Below, piece by piece: positions 31,581 to 40,449 of a stretch of 56,031 bases of DNA; position 1 is the stretch's first letter, and every line of letters begins with the position of its first letter. Source of the DNA: Lachnoclostridium sp. (GTDB lineage: Bacteria; Bacillota; Clostridia; Lachnospirales; Lachnospiraceae); contig JAMPEB010000016.1 of NCBI GenBank assembly GCA_023665475.1, positions 1-56,031 on the forward strand, written 5' to 3'. The notes beneath the pieces are model-generated. The model saw nothing but the letters and a program-made list of their open reading frames with translations, made no database searches and was not told the DNA's origin. The position numbers and the translations under genes were made by a program.

Positions 31581-32503
31581 GATGCCGCATTTTTTAAATT
31601 AGCGGCAATGTCCTCTTCCGTGGTACGGCGCACCACTCTCGCGGGACTTCCCACTGCCACGGAATTGTCGGGAATCGTCATTCCTTCCGTTACCAGCGCG
31701 CCTGCTCCCACAATGCAGTTTTTTCCTATTACGCTGCCGTTCATCAGGATTGCCCCCATACCAATCAGGGAATTATCTCCAATGGTACAGCCATGAATAA
31801 CTGCGCTGTGTCCGACGGTGACATTTTCCCCTATGGTTAAAGGATATCCCGCTCCCGTATGTGCCACACAATTATCCTGAATATTGCTGCCCCTTCCGAT
31901 GAAAACAGGTTCCCTGTCTCCCCGGACCGTTGCATGATACCAGATGCTCACATCTTCTTTCATCTCCACATCACCCAGCACCACCGCCCCCGGCGCGATA
32001 AAAGCTGCCTGCGGATTCCAATGCAGCCTGTGAAGCTCTCCCTTCCTCTGCATTCCGTCAAATCCGTTTTGGCGCAATGCCTCATAAAGAACGATTGCCA
32101 CCGAATTGGACAGATTCAGGGAACGGATGGAAGGCAGCATGGGAATCCGAATGCAGGACTCCTCATGCTCCACCAAAATTTCCTCCGGAATACCGGCGCT
32201 TTCTTTGCCGAACATGATAAAATCATCTATGCCAAAAGAAACCTCCGTATAGGAGCGCTTTGCCTTGGTGGTTGCCATCCAGATTTTCGCCCCCGGATGC
32301 TGTTCTTGAAATTCCTGAAAATTCACATACCGGGTCACATCCAATTGCTCCCAATAGTCCATGCCCGCGCGCTTGATTTCCTTTTCGTTTAAGCGAAATC
32401 CTAAGGGCTCTATCAGATGCAGCCCCGTCCCTGTCGCCACACAGGTACGCCCGATATTTCCGGTGTTTGCCGGTATCTCCGGCTGATGCAGTACAATGTT
32501 CAT
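31547..32503 (-). CDS. Fusion of tRNA (cytidine(34)-2'-O)-methyltransferase (TrmL) and gamma-class carbonic anhydrase-like protein
   Basis: 318 residues in one frame. Residues 1-160 are a full TrmL: MNIVLHQPEIPANTGNIGRT, the SAM-knot motifs FGKESAGIP (98-106) and IPMLPSIRSLNLSNS, ending GELHRLHW where free TrmL ends. Residues 163-318 are a left-handed beta-helix with gamma-carbonic-anhydrase ligands: RGD (194-196), QD (209-210), His215, His232 and His237, and a C-terminal helix. TrmL methylates the wobble base of tRNA-Leu; the second domain resembles YrdA/PaaY/CaiE proteins. The ATG follows AGGTTAG inside the end of the upstream RCC1 gene, one base past its stop, so the two are coupled. Confidence 0.9.
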   Translation of the reverse strand: MNIVLHQPEIPANTGNIGRTCVATGTGLHLIEPLGFRLNEKEIKRAGMDYWEQLDVTRYVNFQEFQEQHPGAKIWMATTKAKRSYTEVSFGIDDFIMFGKESAGIPEEILVEHEESCIRIPMLPSIRSLNLSNSVAIVLYEALRQNGFDGMQRKGELHRLHWNPQAAFIAPGAVVLGDVEMKEDVSIWYHATVRGDREPVFIGRGSNIQDNCVAHTGAGYPLTIGENVTVGHSAVIHGCTIGDNSLIGMGAILMNGSVIGKNCIVGAGALVTEGMTIPDNSVAVGSPARVVRRTTEEDIAANLKNAASYVEEAKLSVR

Positions 32504-32504
32504 G

Positions 32505-33683
32505 CTAACCTACCCTTCCTCTAAAATCTTCCTCCGAGTACACCGCAATCGGCACAAATATGTCGGAATAAGTCGCCGTGCCGAGAGTCTCCATGTCCCC
32601 CGTAAATGCAATGGTCTTTTCCAAGCTTCCCAAGTCCCTTCCGGCCGCCAGCATTGTGCCATCCTTTAACTGCGCAAACACATTAAAATCATACTTTGCC
32701 GTCAGTGTACTTGTATCATAAATTCCCTGCCCCGTCCCTCTGGCGTCTATCCTTTCCGTCCATACCATCCTGACTCCGTCCAATACCTTGGTGGGACTGC
32801 GCACATAATCATCCTCTCCCATTTCGACTCCGCAGTCCCCATAGATATTCAATCCCCAGGTATATAACTCTCCGTTCGATGTGATGGCTGCCCCATGCCA
32901 GTCTCCCGTTACTGCATAAACGCAGTCTTCCAGAATCATCTTGGGGGCATTATATAACATTTTAACAGGGTTCTTCTCATCCTCCTCGCTCTGCCAGTAA
33001 TACTCCGAAGCGTATTCATATGCCTTGGTGGAATAAGTGGTGCGGTACTCTCCCCACCACCATACGGTTCCGTCCTGCTTCAGTGCTAAAATCGACTCCA
33101 TTCCCGCACTTGCATAAGCCACATCCTGCATCAGCAGCACGGGTTTTGTAACCTTATGGTAATTATCATCAAAGTAGCATGTCTCATAGGGCTGTCCCAA
33201 AAGCCCGGATCTGTTGGAACCCACACCATAGAGCTTTCCGTCTTCCGTCAGGTAAATGGTAAAGAAGCCGTTGCCGGAAGCATCCACCGATACTACATTC
33301 TCCGCCATCTTTACAGGCTCCGTATAAACAGTTCCATTCGCATCTGTCTTCCCGTTTCCGAGCTGCCCGAAATCATTGTATCCATAACCCCAGAGCACTT
33401 GGTTTTCATCGATAATATACTGATTCGTCGGTGTTTTGCGGTTTGTGCAATAATAGTTACTGATGGCAAAGCCCCCCGGGAGGTTCGCTCCGGAAGTTTC
33501 CGTTGCTTCTTTGGAATCTGCCAAAAACACGGGTAGTTCTGCCGCAGAAACACCTTCCGCAGGCATCTTTGCTTGATATTCTGCTTCGGAAGAATTTTCT
33601 CCCGGCTCCTCATCCATCCTGCACCCCGAAAGGAAAAGGCACAGGAAACCCACTAAAAGAATTGCTGCTTTCCTTGTGTCCAT
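32505..33683 (-). CDS. RCC1-repeat lipoprotein
   Basis: 392 residues. A lipoprotein signal peptide ends in LSGC at about residue 21. From residue ~85 on there are RCC1-type blades (GYGYNDFGQLGNGKTD, GVGSNRSGLLGQ, TWGLNIYGDCGV), which fold into a beta propeller. It is probably anchored on the outer face of the membrane. GGGGGC lies near the ATG. It is co-transcribed with the TrmL fusion gene. Role unknown. Confidence 0.85.
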   Translation of the reverse strand: MDTRKAAILLVGFLCLFLSGCRMDEEPGENSSEAEYQAKMPAEGVSAAELPVFLADSKEATETSGANLPGGFAISNYYCTNRKTPTNQYIIDENQVLWGYGYNDFGQLGNGKTDANGTVYTEPVKMAENVVSVDASGNGFFTIYLTEDGKLYGVGSNRSGLLGQPYETCYFDDNYHKVTKPVLLMQDVAYASAGMESILALKQDGTVWWWGEYRTTYSTKAYEYASEYYWQSEEDEKNPVKMLYNAPKMILEDCVYAVTGDWHGAAITSNGELYTWGLNIYGDCGVEMGEDDYVRSPTKVLDGVRMVWTERIDARGTGQGIYDTSTLTAKYDFNVFAQLKDGTMLAAGRDLGSLEKTIAFTGDMETLGTATYSDIFVPIAVYSEEDFRGRVG

Positions 33684-33844
33684 GTACGCCCCCTAAATAA
33701 ATTATCTCTAATAAAAACATTCTTTTTTATCAGTAATGATAATGTGTCTTGTTAGTCAACTCACAAATTAGCCATATATTATCATGCACTTTTCCGCTTG
33801 TCAACAATCTCCATCTTCTCTTTATACTAATTTCAAAATTATGT

Positions 33845-34170
33845 TTACACTTTGAGGAGCTGACAAAGCAGAGGAGATATGGGGTTTACAATTTTAATGT
33901 AAAGGAATATAATGGCAGAGGTAAAATGAGTGGGAACTGTTGGCACAATTTGCCTGTCATGCAGCGGAAGGTGTACTTAATGAATTTGATGAAGCTGTCA
34001 AGGAATTAGGTGCTAAGCCGGAGGATATAGTTGGTAATTTGTATATTTATCAGTCAAATCCAAGAGGGGTGTGTTATATAGCCCCATTTAAATATAATTG
34101 TTACTTCACAAACGGAAAGAAATGGAAAAATTATAAAAAGTCGGAAAGGAATATGCATGGAATTGAATGA
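33845..34170 (+). pseudogene. Remnant of a polymorphic-toxin C-terminal tip
   Basis: Two frames join into one protein: up to 33925 one frame reads LHFEELTKQRRYGVYNF..GRGK, and from 33925 the next frame reads NEWELLAQFACHAAEGVL and runs to 34170. Loss of one A from a short A run at 33923-33926 explains the shift. The later part (CHAAEG, then about 40 residues on NPRGVC) recalls deaminase-fold toxin tips with a His-Glu and Cys pattern, but not convincingly. There is no N-terminal secretion part. The stop overlaps the following Imm6 start by 14 bases, the normal toxin-immunity junction. Confidence 0.5.
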
Positions 34171-34660
34171 ATTTAAGGGTAATATGAAGGTGGTTTTAGG
34201 AATTGTTATTTCTGAAAAGGTTTTCAAGGTTATAGATGAGAATGATAATAGATATGCAAAAGGAAGAGAGGCATTAGATAAGTGTTGGGTGTGGGTTGAA
34301 GATAGAGAAATTGGGGGAGATGATTTATACGAAATAATTGATAATGCAGAATGTACAGGGATATCTGAATTTTCAGAAAAGGAAAATCATTTGAATATTG
34401 CAAGAGTGTGGTCGCTGTTAGTGGATACAGTTGCATATACATCATGGGCAGCATATATGAAGGAAAATGCTAAATATTTGCCACAGATGTTAGACGGGAT
34501 AGAAGAAGAAAGTATAATTGGTCTTATTGAAAGCGCATTGGAAACCAGGTTTATATCTCAAGAAGAAGTTAACATAATTATGAAACAGGTATTTCAGTAT
34601 TTTAAATTGGCAATGGGTAATTCAGTTGATAAAAAAGAAATAATGAAAAATATTATTTAA
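34157..34660 (+). CDS. Imm6-family immunity protein
   Basis: 167 residues, helical, cytosolic. The pattern ALDKCWVWVEDREIGGDDLYEIID and later the AYTSWAAYMKENAKYLPQMLDGIEEESI block match Imm6 immunity proteins. AAAGGA precedes the ATG. It is just downstream of the decayed toxin tip, which it probably neutralised. Codon use is very AT-rich compared with flanking genes, as is usual for toxin-immunity islands. Confidence 0.75.
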   Translation: MELNEFKGNMKVVLGIVISEKVFKVIDENDNRYAKGREALDKCWVWVEDREIGGDDLYEIIDNAECTGISEFSEKENHLNIARVWSLLVDTVAYTSWAAYMKENAKYLPQMLDGIEEESIIGLIESALETRFISQEEVNIIMKQVFQYFKLAMGNSVDKKEIMKNII

Positions 34661-34666
34661 TATATA

Positions 34667-34710
34667 TTAAGATATTAGAAGATGCTTTTCGATAATCAAA
34701 GAGGGCAGCG
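34667..34710 (+). repeat. Relic 3' end of a SUKH-type immunity gene
   Basis: ATTAAGATATTAGAAGATGC and the following bases to about 34710 match 35171-35214, the true 3' end and trailer of the SUKH pseudogene downstream, with few changes. In frame it would end ..IKILEDAFR. No gene body precedes it, so it is a leftover of a lost gene copy. Confidence 0.7.
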
Positions 34711-34748
34711 CAAAAATATCTCCCCAAAATCACTAGGGGGGAAATGAT

Positions 34749-35200
34749 ATGTTGAATCAAAAATTGCAGGCAGTAAAAGAAATGAATGCTCTTTTTGGAG
34801 AAGAGATCAATGATGGAGCTACCGAGAAAGAGATTCAAGTTTTTTTGCAGAATATAAGTGATGAGAATAATGATAAGTTTTTAGAGCAATATGTTAAATT
34901 TTTAAAGATAGTAAACGGTTTAGAATTTAATGGATTTATTATTTATGGAATTGACAAATATTTATTGGATAAGGAACCAAAGCAGGCAATTAATGGCTTT
35001 ATTGATAATAATGAAGTATGGCATGAGAATGAGTGGCAAAAAAATATTTATTTATTGGAGACAGCAGTATAAGCTGGTATGTTTATGATTTGGATACCAA
35101 TAAATTTTGTGAACTGGATAAACCGGGAGGAAAAGTTATAAATGTATTTGAAAATATGGAATTAATAATTATTAAGATATTAGAAGATGCTTTACAATAA
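34749..35200 (+). pseudogene. Frame-shifted SUKH/YrhA-like immunity gene
   Basis: The first 107 codons (34749-35072) include YVKFLKIVNGLEFNGFIIYGID, a strong SUKH (SMI1/KNR4) pattern, and stop at TAA. Shifting frame at about 35055-35057 restores GDSSISWYVYDLDTNKF and runs to TAA at 35198-35200, giving the usual C-terminal half of SUKH immunity proteins. A single T lost in a TTATTTGG context explains it. A ribosome binding site (AGGGGGG) remains upstream. The intact protein would have been about 150 residues. Confidence 0.75.
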
Positions 35201-35205
35201 TCAAA

Positions 35206-35256
35206 GGGGTGCCGCAGAATTGCCGGATAAGTAATTTTGCGACACCTCATTTTTAT
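35206..35256 (+). terminator. Terminator of the immunity cluster
   Basis: GGGGTGCCGCAGAATT (35206-35221) pairs with AATTTTGCGACACCTC (35233-35248), with one mismatch and two wobble pairs, followed by ATTTTTAT. Confidence 0.75.
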
Positions 35257-35374
35257 ATAGACAGTTGGAGTTGTGTTGAATCGTTCACATATGGGTGAAA
35301 CCAAAATGTTCAGAAACAATGGAACGACTTCTCCCCCAAACTCTCCGCATTTATGGTTCATAATCTTCCTCTGT

Positions 35375-36544
35375 TCAGCATGAAGAACGCAGTTTATCCA
35401 CAAAATGCGCCAGTCTGCTCATGGCTTCTTTGAGCTGTTCTAAGGAATAGGCATAGGAAATCCGCAGATATCCTTCTCCGCAGTCTCCAAATGCGGTTCC
35501 CGGCACCGCCGCTACATTTTCTTCCTCCAAAAAACGGTTGGCAAACTCATCACTGGTCATGCCAAACTCCTTAATACAGGGAAATACATAGAATGCCCCG
35601 TAAGGCTCAAAGCAGTCCAGATTCATTTCCCGAAAAGCGTTCAGCAAAAATCTTCTGCGCTGATTATATGCCGTGCGCATTATGTCAATATCCGCATCAC
35701 CGTTTTTTAAAGCTTCTACCGCTGCATATTGGCTGGTGGTAGGAGCGCACATAATTGCAAACTGGTGAATCTTAATCATCTGCTCCAAAATCTGTTTAGG
35801 ACCGCAGGCATAGCCCAATCTCCAGCCTGTCATGGCATAGGCTTTGGAAAATCCGTTGATTAAAACAGTTCTCTCCTGCATACCGGGAATACAGGCAATG
35901 GAGACATGCTTTTCCTTATAAGTCAGCTCCGAATAAATTTCATCCGATATGACAAATATGTCATGTTTTATAATAACCTCTGCAATCGCCTCCAAATCCT
36001 TCCGTTCCATAATAGCTCCCGTAGGATTATTGGGAAAAGGCAGTATCAATATTTTTGTCTTGTCGGTAATGGCTTCCTCCAATTCCTGTGCCGTCAGCCG
36101 GAATTCATTTTCGGCTTTCAAATTAATAATCACCGGCACCGCTCCCGCCAAGATGGTACATGGCTCATAGGAGACATAGCTGGGCTGGGGAATCAGCACT
36201 TCATCGCCGGGATTCACCATGGCGCGCAGTCCTATATCAATGGCTTCGGAACCTCCTACGGTCACGATGGTCTCATGCATAGCATCATAGGTAAGTCCCT
36301 GCTTTCTCTTCAAATAGGCGCAAATCTCCTGCCGCAGCTCCTTCAGTCCTGCGTTGGAGGTGTAAAAGGTTCTGCCCTTTTCCAAAGAATAAATGCCTTC
36401 GTCCCGGATATGCCACGGTGTATCAAAATCCGGCTCTCCCACGCCCAGAGAGATAGCATTTTTTCTCTCGCTTACGATATCAAAAAATTTACGGATGCCC
36501 GATGGTTTTATGTCAACAATTTTATCTGCCAAGGGATTTCTCAT
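35375..36544 (-). CDS. Pyridoxal-phosphate aminotransferase, class I/II
   Basis: 389 residues. PLP lysine in NGFSKAYAMTGWRLGY, the SDEIYSELTY Asp, NNPTGA and RISYAYS motifs are in place; fold type I. It transfers amino groups between amino and keto acids; aspartate or aromatic substrates are likely but unproven. The ATG at 36544 overlaps the stop of the Lrp gene (ATGA), so regulator and enzyme are translated together, which suggests amino-acid-responsive control. Confidence 0.92.
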   Translation of the reverse strand: MRNPLADKIVDIKPSGIRKFFDIVSERKNAISLGVGEPDFDTPWHIRDEGIYSLEKGRTFYTSNAGLKELRQEICAYLKRKQGLTYDAMHETIVTVGGSEAIDIGLRAMVNPGDEVLIPQPSYVSYEPCTILAGAVPVIINLKAENEFRLTAQELEEAITDKTKILILPFPNNPTGAIMERKDLEAIAEVIIKHDIFVISDEIYSELTYKEKHVSIACIPGMQERTVLINGFSKAYAMTGWRLGYACGPKQILEQMIKIHQFAIMCAPTTSQYAAVEALKNGDADIDIMRTAYNQRRRFLLNAFREMNLDCFEPYGAFYVFPCIKEFGMTSDEFANRFLEEENVAAVPGTAFGDCGEGYLRISYAYSLEQLKEAMSRLAHFVDKLRSSC

Positions 36545-37023
36545 GGGGTAATCATCTCCCTTTCGTCATTTATTTTTAAATTCAGAAAAGTACCGTGGTC
36601 TTTGTACTTTTTCAGAATAAAGTGCGTTGCCGTGCTCAACACGGTATCCAATGTGGACAGCTTATCGGACACAAATGTGGAAACCTCCCGCAAGGTCTTT
36701 CCTTCCAGAATCACCAATAAATCATAAGCGCCGGACATCAGATAAACGCTGCGCACCTCGGGATATTTGTAAATGCGCTCCGCAATGCTGTCAAAGCCCT
36801 GTCCCCTTTGGGGAGTCACCCGCACTTCAATCAATGCGGAGACTTTTTCAATGGAAGTTTTCTCCCAGTTAATCAGGGTATGATATCCGCAGATAATACC
36901 TTCCGCTTCCAAAGCTGCCATTTCGTTGACCACATCAATTTCCTGTACGCCAAGCAGCACTGCCAGCTCCTTCAAATCAATACGGCTGTTCTTTTCGATA
37001 ATCGCCAATAATTCTTCTCTCAT
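36541..37023 (-). CDS. Lrp/AsnC-family regulator
   Basis: 160 residues: an N-terminal HTH (about 1-50, SRIDLKELAVLLGVQEIDVVNEMAALEAEGII) and a C-terminal RAM domain (VYLMSGAYDLLVILEG). GGAGG precedes the ATG at 37023; in-frame ATGs at 37035 and 37053 are upstream of it. Lrp proteins bind amino acids and control amino-acid metabolism. It overlaps the aminotransferase start by four bases. Confidence 0.92.
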   Translation of the reverse strand: MREELLAIIEKNSRIDLKELAVLLGVQEIDVVNEMAALEAEGIICGYHTLINWEKTSIEKVSALIEVRVTPQRGQGFDSIAERIYKYPEVRSVYLMSGAYDLLVILEGKTLREVSTFVSDKLSTLDTVLSTATHFILKKYKDHGTFLNLKINDEREMITP

Positions 37024-37067
37024 ATTTTCCTCCATTTCTATACTGCTTTCCATCTTTCAAAATTGTG

Positions 37068-38096
37068 TCATGTGCCACTCTCAACCGGCTCTTTATAAAG
37101 AGCGTCCGTTTGAGGGCGGTTCATATAGCGCACTTCCTCGCCGTTATGTAAAATACGGTCGTTACTGTCCGTGGTTCTTCCCACCATTGCGGCCGGAATC
37201 CCTTCCGCTTCCAAAGCCTCTATGAGCCTTTCCCCATTTTCCGTAACCATAATCAGGCAGCCGCCCGACAAAAGCTCATAAGGATTTACGCCGCAGCACT
37301 CACATATTTCCACAGTCTCCTGCCGCAGGGGAATCTTTCGTAAATCTATGTCAAGTCCGATGCCTGCACCTTCCGCCAGCTCCCAGAGAGAAGCAAAAAT
37401 ACCTCCTTCCGAAGCATCATGCATGGCGCACACGCCGGACTTCATGGCGGTAGCGGCCTCCGGTATAACGGAGAGATATTTGTCAAAACCTTTCGCCTCT
37501 TCCGCCAGATAAGCGGGATATCTCGCCCCCAGCCTATCCTTGTATTTTCGGGCTAAGATTGCCGTGCCTTCCAGCCCCGCCCATTTGCTGAGGACGATTG
37601 CCTGCCCCGGCTTTACCGCTTTCAAGGCGGCATAATTCTGTCCGGATACCGTACCGTAGCCGCTTACCATAGCCAAAGGCGCCGTCACCGCCTTTGACAC
37701 TCTGGTCTGCCCGCCCGCAATCTGCATGGACAATCCGGCACAGGTCTCCTCCGCTTCCTCCATCAGTTTTTTCACATCCTCCGGCTCCGCCGTCTGCGGC
37801 AAAAGCAGAACTATCATGGCAGCTATGGGTTTTGCTCCACGGGCTGCAAGGTTGTTGGCACATTTTTGAATCAAATGTGCCATGCTGACCTTTTCCGTGT
37901 CCGCAAAATCCAGAGCCGCCTTTGTCGCGACTGCTGCCTCCCTGACACTCACTGCCACCGCTTCTTCTTTAGAAAACGCAAAAAGGGCACAGTCCTCCCC
38001 TATGCCTGCGCCCTCTAAAACTTCATCATTTTTTGTATGAATCTGATGTAATATGGAATGTTTTAACACACTTTCTGATATTTTGCCAATATTCAT
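37068..38096 (-). CDS. AIR synthase-related (PurM/HypE-like) protein
   Basis: 342 residues. The N-terminal part has GAGIGEDCAL and the C-terminal half MHDASEGGIFASLWELAEGAGIGLDID, both hallmarks of the PurM superfamily (PurM, ThiL, HypE, SelD). No C-terminal HypE PRIC tail is seen, and hydrogenase genes are absent nearby, so it is not HypE proper. Such ATP-binding proteins of unknown substrate are common in clostridia. The ATG follows GGGGGC. It lies 44 bases before the Lrp gene on the same strand. Confidence 0.85.
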   Translation of the reverse strand: MNIGKISESVLKHSILHQIHTKNDEVLEGAGIGEDCALFAFSKEEAVAVSVREAAVATKAALDFADTEKVSMAHLIQKCANNLAARGAKPIAAMIVLLLPQTAEPEDVKKLMEEAEETCAGLSMQIAGGQTRVSKAVTAPLAMVSGYGTVSGQNYAALKAVKPGQAIVLSKWAGLEGTAILARKYKDRLGARYPAYLAEEAKGFDKYLSVIPEAATAMKSGVCAMHDASEGGIFASLWELAEGAGIGLDIDLRKIPLRQETVEICECCGVNPYELLSGGCLIMVTENGERLIEALEAEGIPAAMVGRTTDSNDRILHNGEEVRYMNRPQTDALYKEPVESGT

Positions 38097-38119
38097 AAAG
38101 CCCCCAAATTCAGGTCTTT

Positions 38120-39586
38120 TTACTCTTCATCCATCTCCTGCACTATCGGCGTAGTCAGGCGTGCGATCACACCCTCTACATGCTCAATGTTAGCGGTTCC
38201 TATAGCCGCCATAATTTCTTCATAAGCATGGGAATCCGCTGTGGCAACGCCAACCACTGCGCTTCTGGGCGACATTTTGTAAGTGCTGCGGTTCACCTGT
38301 GTCCTGCTGACCTCTACGCCATTCTCTGTCACAATCTTCCACAGTCTTGCCTTATAACCGATATGCGCCCCCTCTTTGGCAATATAGCCAAGGGGCTGGG
38401 CGGGGTCTGCAATAATTTCATCCGCCTGAGGCATCGTAGTTTCCAGAATCTCGCTTTCATAGCGTACGGAACGCCCCGGATCTCTGGTTTCCTTACCGTA
38501 AATATTAAAAGTAATTTCTTTGTTCTTGGTATAACACTCTATGTAAATGGGCGCTTCCGTATTATTCACAAATTTGAAATCCTTTCCCGCGCTGCTGGCA
38601 ATCGCCGCGTCAGCAGATGGATCCACATAGGACACGGTCATGGAATGACTGTAGCGCATCGTGACTTCCAGCTCCGCCAGCAATACCGCATTATACAGCG
38701 TAGTTGATACCTGACAGATGCCTCCGCCTATACTGTCCACCACTTTACCGTTAATATAAGAGCTTGCCGCGTAATACCCGTTTGCTTCCGTAAAAGGAGC
38801 CATGAGGGGCTGGGAACAAAATTCCTCTCCGGGATATACGGTAATTCCGTTCATCTTCTCTCCGGCATTCTCTACATTGGCTGCCCTGCCGCCGGTGGAG
38901 GACTTATAAGAAGTAGTATAACTGCCCAATACATCCTTTACCTGCGCCAATTCTTCCGCGCTTCCCTTGGGCTGCGCCGTCACTATATTGAGGGTAATCC
39001 GACAGGGCTTTCCGTCCCATTCTTCCGTCAAATAGTTATATACCTCGTCAATGGAGGTCTCCACATCCATGGTATAACCAACCTGACCCCGCACTACCTC
39101 AAAGGTATCATTCTCTTTCTTGAGGGAATAATTCATAGGCTTCTGGTCATATTTGGAACACTTTTCTATCAGCACATCGTTGATTGCCTGCATATCAAAC
39201 GCCAGCTCAATGTCCAGAACCTTTCCTTCCTGCTCTATTTCCTTGATGGCTTTGTATCTTTCAATGACATTCCCCTTCGTTCCCAGATTTAAAGCTTCCG
39301 TTACTAACTCCGGATTCCCCCAGCTAATCTGAAAATCTCCCGCCTTAACCGTAACTTCCTTATTGTTGGCGGCAACCAAGGTGATGTCCACATCTTTAAG
39401 ACTTTCCACATATGCCGCAATAGCGGACTCCGCCTCCATGCCCGTTTTGCCGGACAAGTCAATCTCTTCCGCATAAACGCCGGTTTTTATGACAGCCGCT
39501 TCCTCTGCCTGCGCCGTCAATCCGAAAGACAGCAGCATACCGGACAATAACATACTATAGCAAAAATTCCGCATCCCTTTTTTCAT
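38120..39586 (-). CDS. VanW family surface protein
   Basis: 488 residues. A signal peptide (MKKGMRNFCYSMLLSGMLLS, cleavage near AQAEE) is followed by a PG-binding_4-like region (about 35-220) and a VanW domain (about 240-390; ENAGEKMNGITVYPGEEFCS, SSYINGKVVDSIGGGICQVSTTLYNAVLLAEL). VanW proteins lie outside the membrane and are linked to peptidoglycan, with no proven enzyme activity. GAGGAAG precedes the ATG. Followed, on the same strand, by the AIR-synthase-like gene. Confidence 0.93.
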   Translation of the reverse strand: MKKGMRNFCYSMLLSGMLLSFGLTAQAEEAAVIKTGVYAEEIDLSGKTGMEAESAIAAYVESLKDVDITLVAANNKEVTVKAGDFQISWGNPELVTEALNLGTKGNVIERYKAIKEIEQEGKVLDIELAFDMQAINDVLIEKCSKYDQKPMNYSLKKENDTFEVVRGQVGYTMDVETSIDEVYNYLTEEWDGKPCRITLNIVTAQPKGSAEELAQVKDVLGSYTTSYKSSTGGRAANVENAGEKMNGITVYPGEEFCSQPLMAPFTEANGYYAASSYINGKVVDSIGGGICQVSTTLYNAVLLAELEVTMRYSHSMTVSYVDPSADAAIASSAGKDFKFVNNTEAPIYIECYTKNKEITFNIYGKETRDPGRSVRYESEILETTMPQADEIIADPAQPLGYIAKEGAHIGYKARLWKIVTENGVEVSRTQVNRSTYKMSPRSAVVGVATADSHAYEEIMAAIGTANIEHVEGVIARLTTPIVQEMDEE

Positions 39587-39646
39587 AACTTTACTTCCTC
39601 ACTTAAACTTTAATCCTTACACCATTTACTTTTGTATATTGAATTA

Positions 39647-39751
39647 CTAGAAAATATATGCTAAAGTAGGTACTATCATAGCAATCACCAGAAAAATAAT
39701 GATTGCCGCAGATATGCGTTGTTTTGCTTTTTTGTTGTGCAAGTTAAACAT
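39647..39751 (-). CDS. Small single-pass membrane protein
   Basis: 34 residues, MFNLHNKKAKQRISA then a hydrophobic helix to the C-terminus. AGGAGG lies four bases before the ATG at 39751, a very good start. A longer frame starting at 39862 lacks a site. It lies between the VanW gene and a divergent TPR-like gene. Function unknown; the shape is that of many small stress-related or regulatory membrane peptides. Confidence 0.6.
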   Translation of the reverse strand: MFNLHNKKAKQRISAAIIIFLVIAMIVPTLAYIF

Positions 39752-39840
39752 AGCGCCTCCTATCCGCCCTACGGCACACCGCAACGCGGCGCACCCGAAA
39801 ACGGCATATAAAATATATTTACCTTGAAAGGATATTATAT

Positions 39841-40449
39841 ATGAAATTTCCCTTTTTGGCAAGCTTTTTTATTTTTATCATTGTCCTCTCCCGCAGAATC
39901 CATCTGCTGCGCAACCGTCAGGAATCGGAAGAAAAAGCTTTTTGGAAACGGGAGCAGCAGGCTAATACCGTCAGACGAAAGTCCCTTGACCATTTAGACT
40001 ATATTCAAATTCCTTTAGAGAAGCTTCCCACACACCTTATGACGGATGACCCGACTGTCTGTGACTGCCTTGCTATTTTAGAAAACCTGTCCACCCTTAA
40101 AATCGTAAACCTGACCGGTTATACCAACACGGATTTGAAGCTGGAATACGGCGCTGCCAATATTTCCGCCCTATCGGAATATGACCAAAATTATACTTTA
40201 TTGGCAAGCACCCTTCAGAAATGGGCGGATGTGCTCTGGAACGCCGATTACAGGAAAGAAGCCGTGTCCATTATGGAATTTGCCTTAGAAACCCACACGG
40301 ATGTCAGCGCCTGCTATTATAAATTGGCTGAATATTATCATGCCCGGGGGGAGGATTCCCGCATTTCCACGCTGATAAAAACCGCGGAAGACCTACGCTC
40401 CCTCAACGGGAATATCATCGTCCGTACTCTGAAAAAATCTTATCCGTAA
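39841..40449 (+). CDS. Membrane-anchored protein with TPR-like C-terminus
   Basis: 202 residues. One N-terminal hydrophobic helix (about 2-20) is followed by a basic stretch and ~180 soluble residues. From about 125 on, alternating helices (WADVLWNADYRKEAVSIMEFALETHTDVSACYYKLAEYYHARGE) look like two TPR repeats. AAAGG lies nine bases before the ATG. Its 3' end overlaps the convergent exonuclease gene by 35 bases. No family assigned. Confidence 0.7.
   Translation: MKFPFLASFFIFIIVLSRRIHLLRNRQESEEKAFWKREQQANTVRRKSLDHLDYIQIPLEKLPTHLMTDDPTVCDCLAILENLSTLKIVNLTGYTNTDLKLEYGAANISALSEYDQNYTLLASTLQKWADVLWNADYRKEAVSIMEFALETHTDVSACYYKLAEYYHARGEDSRISTLIKTAEDLRSLNGNIIVRTLKKSYP

Noticed and set aside
33749..34009. 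86-codon frame taken as a gene
   Set aside because: Only its last third fits the toxin-tip remnant, where it changes frame; the first part has no coding character or start signal.
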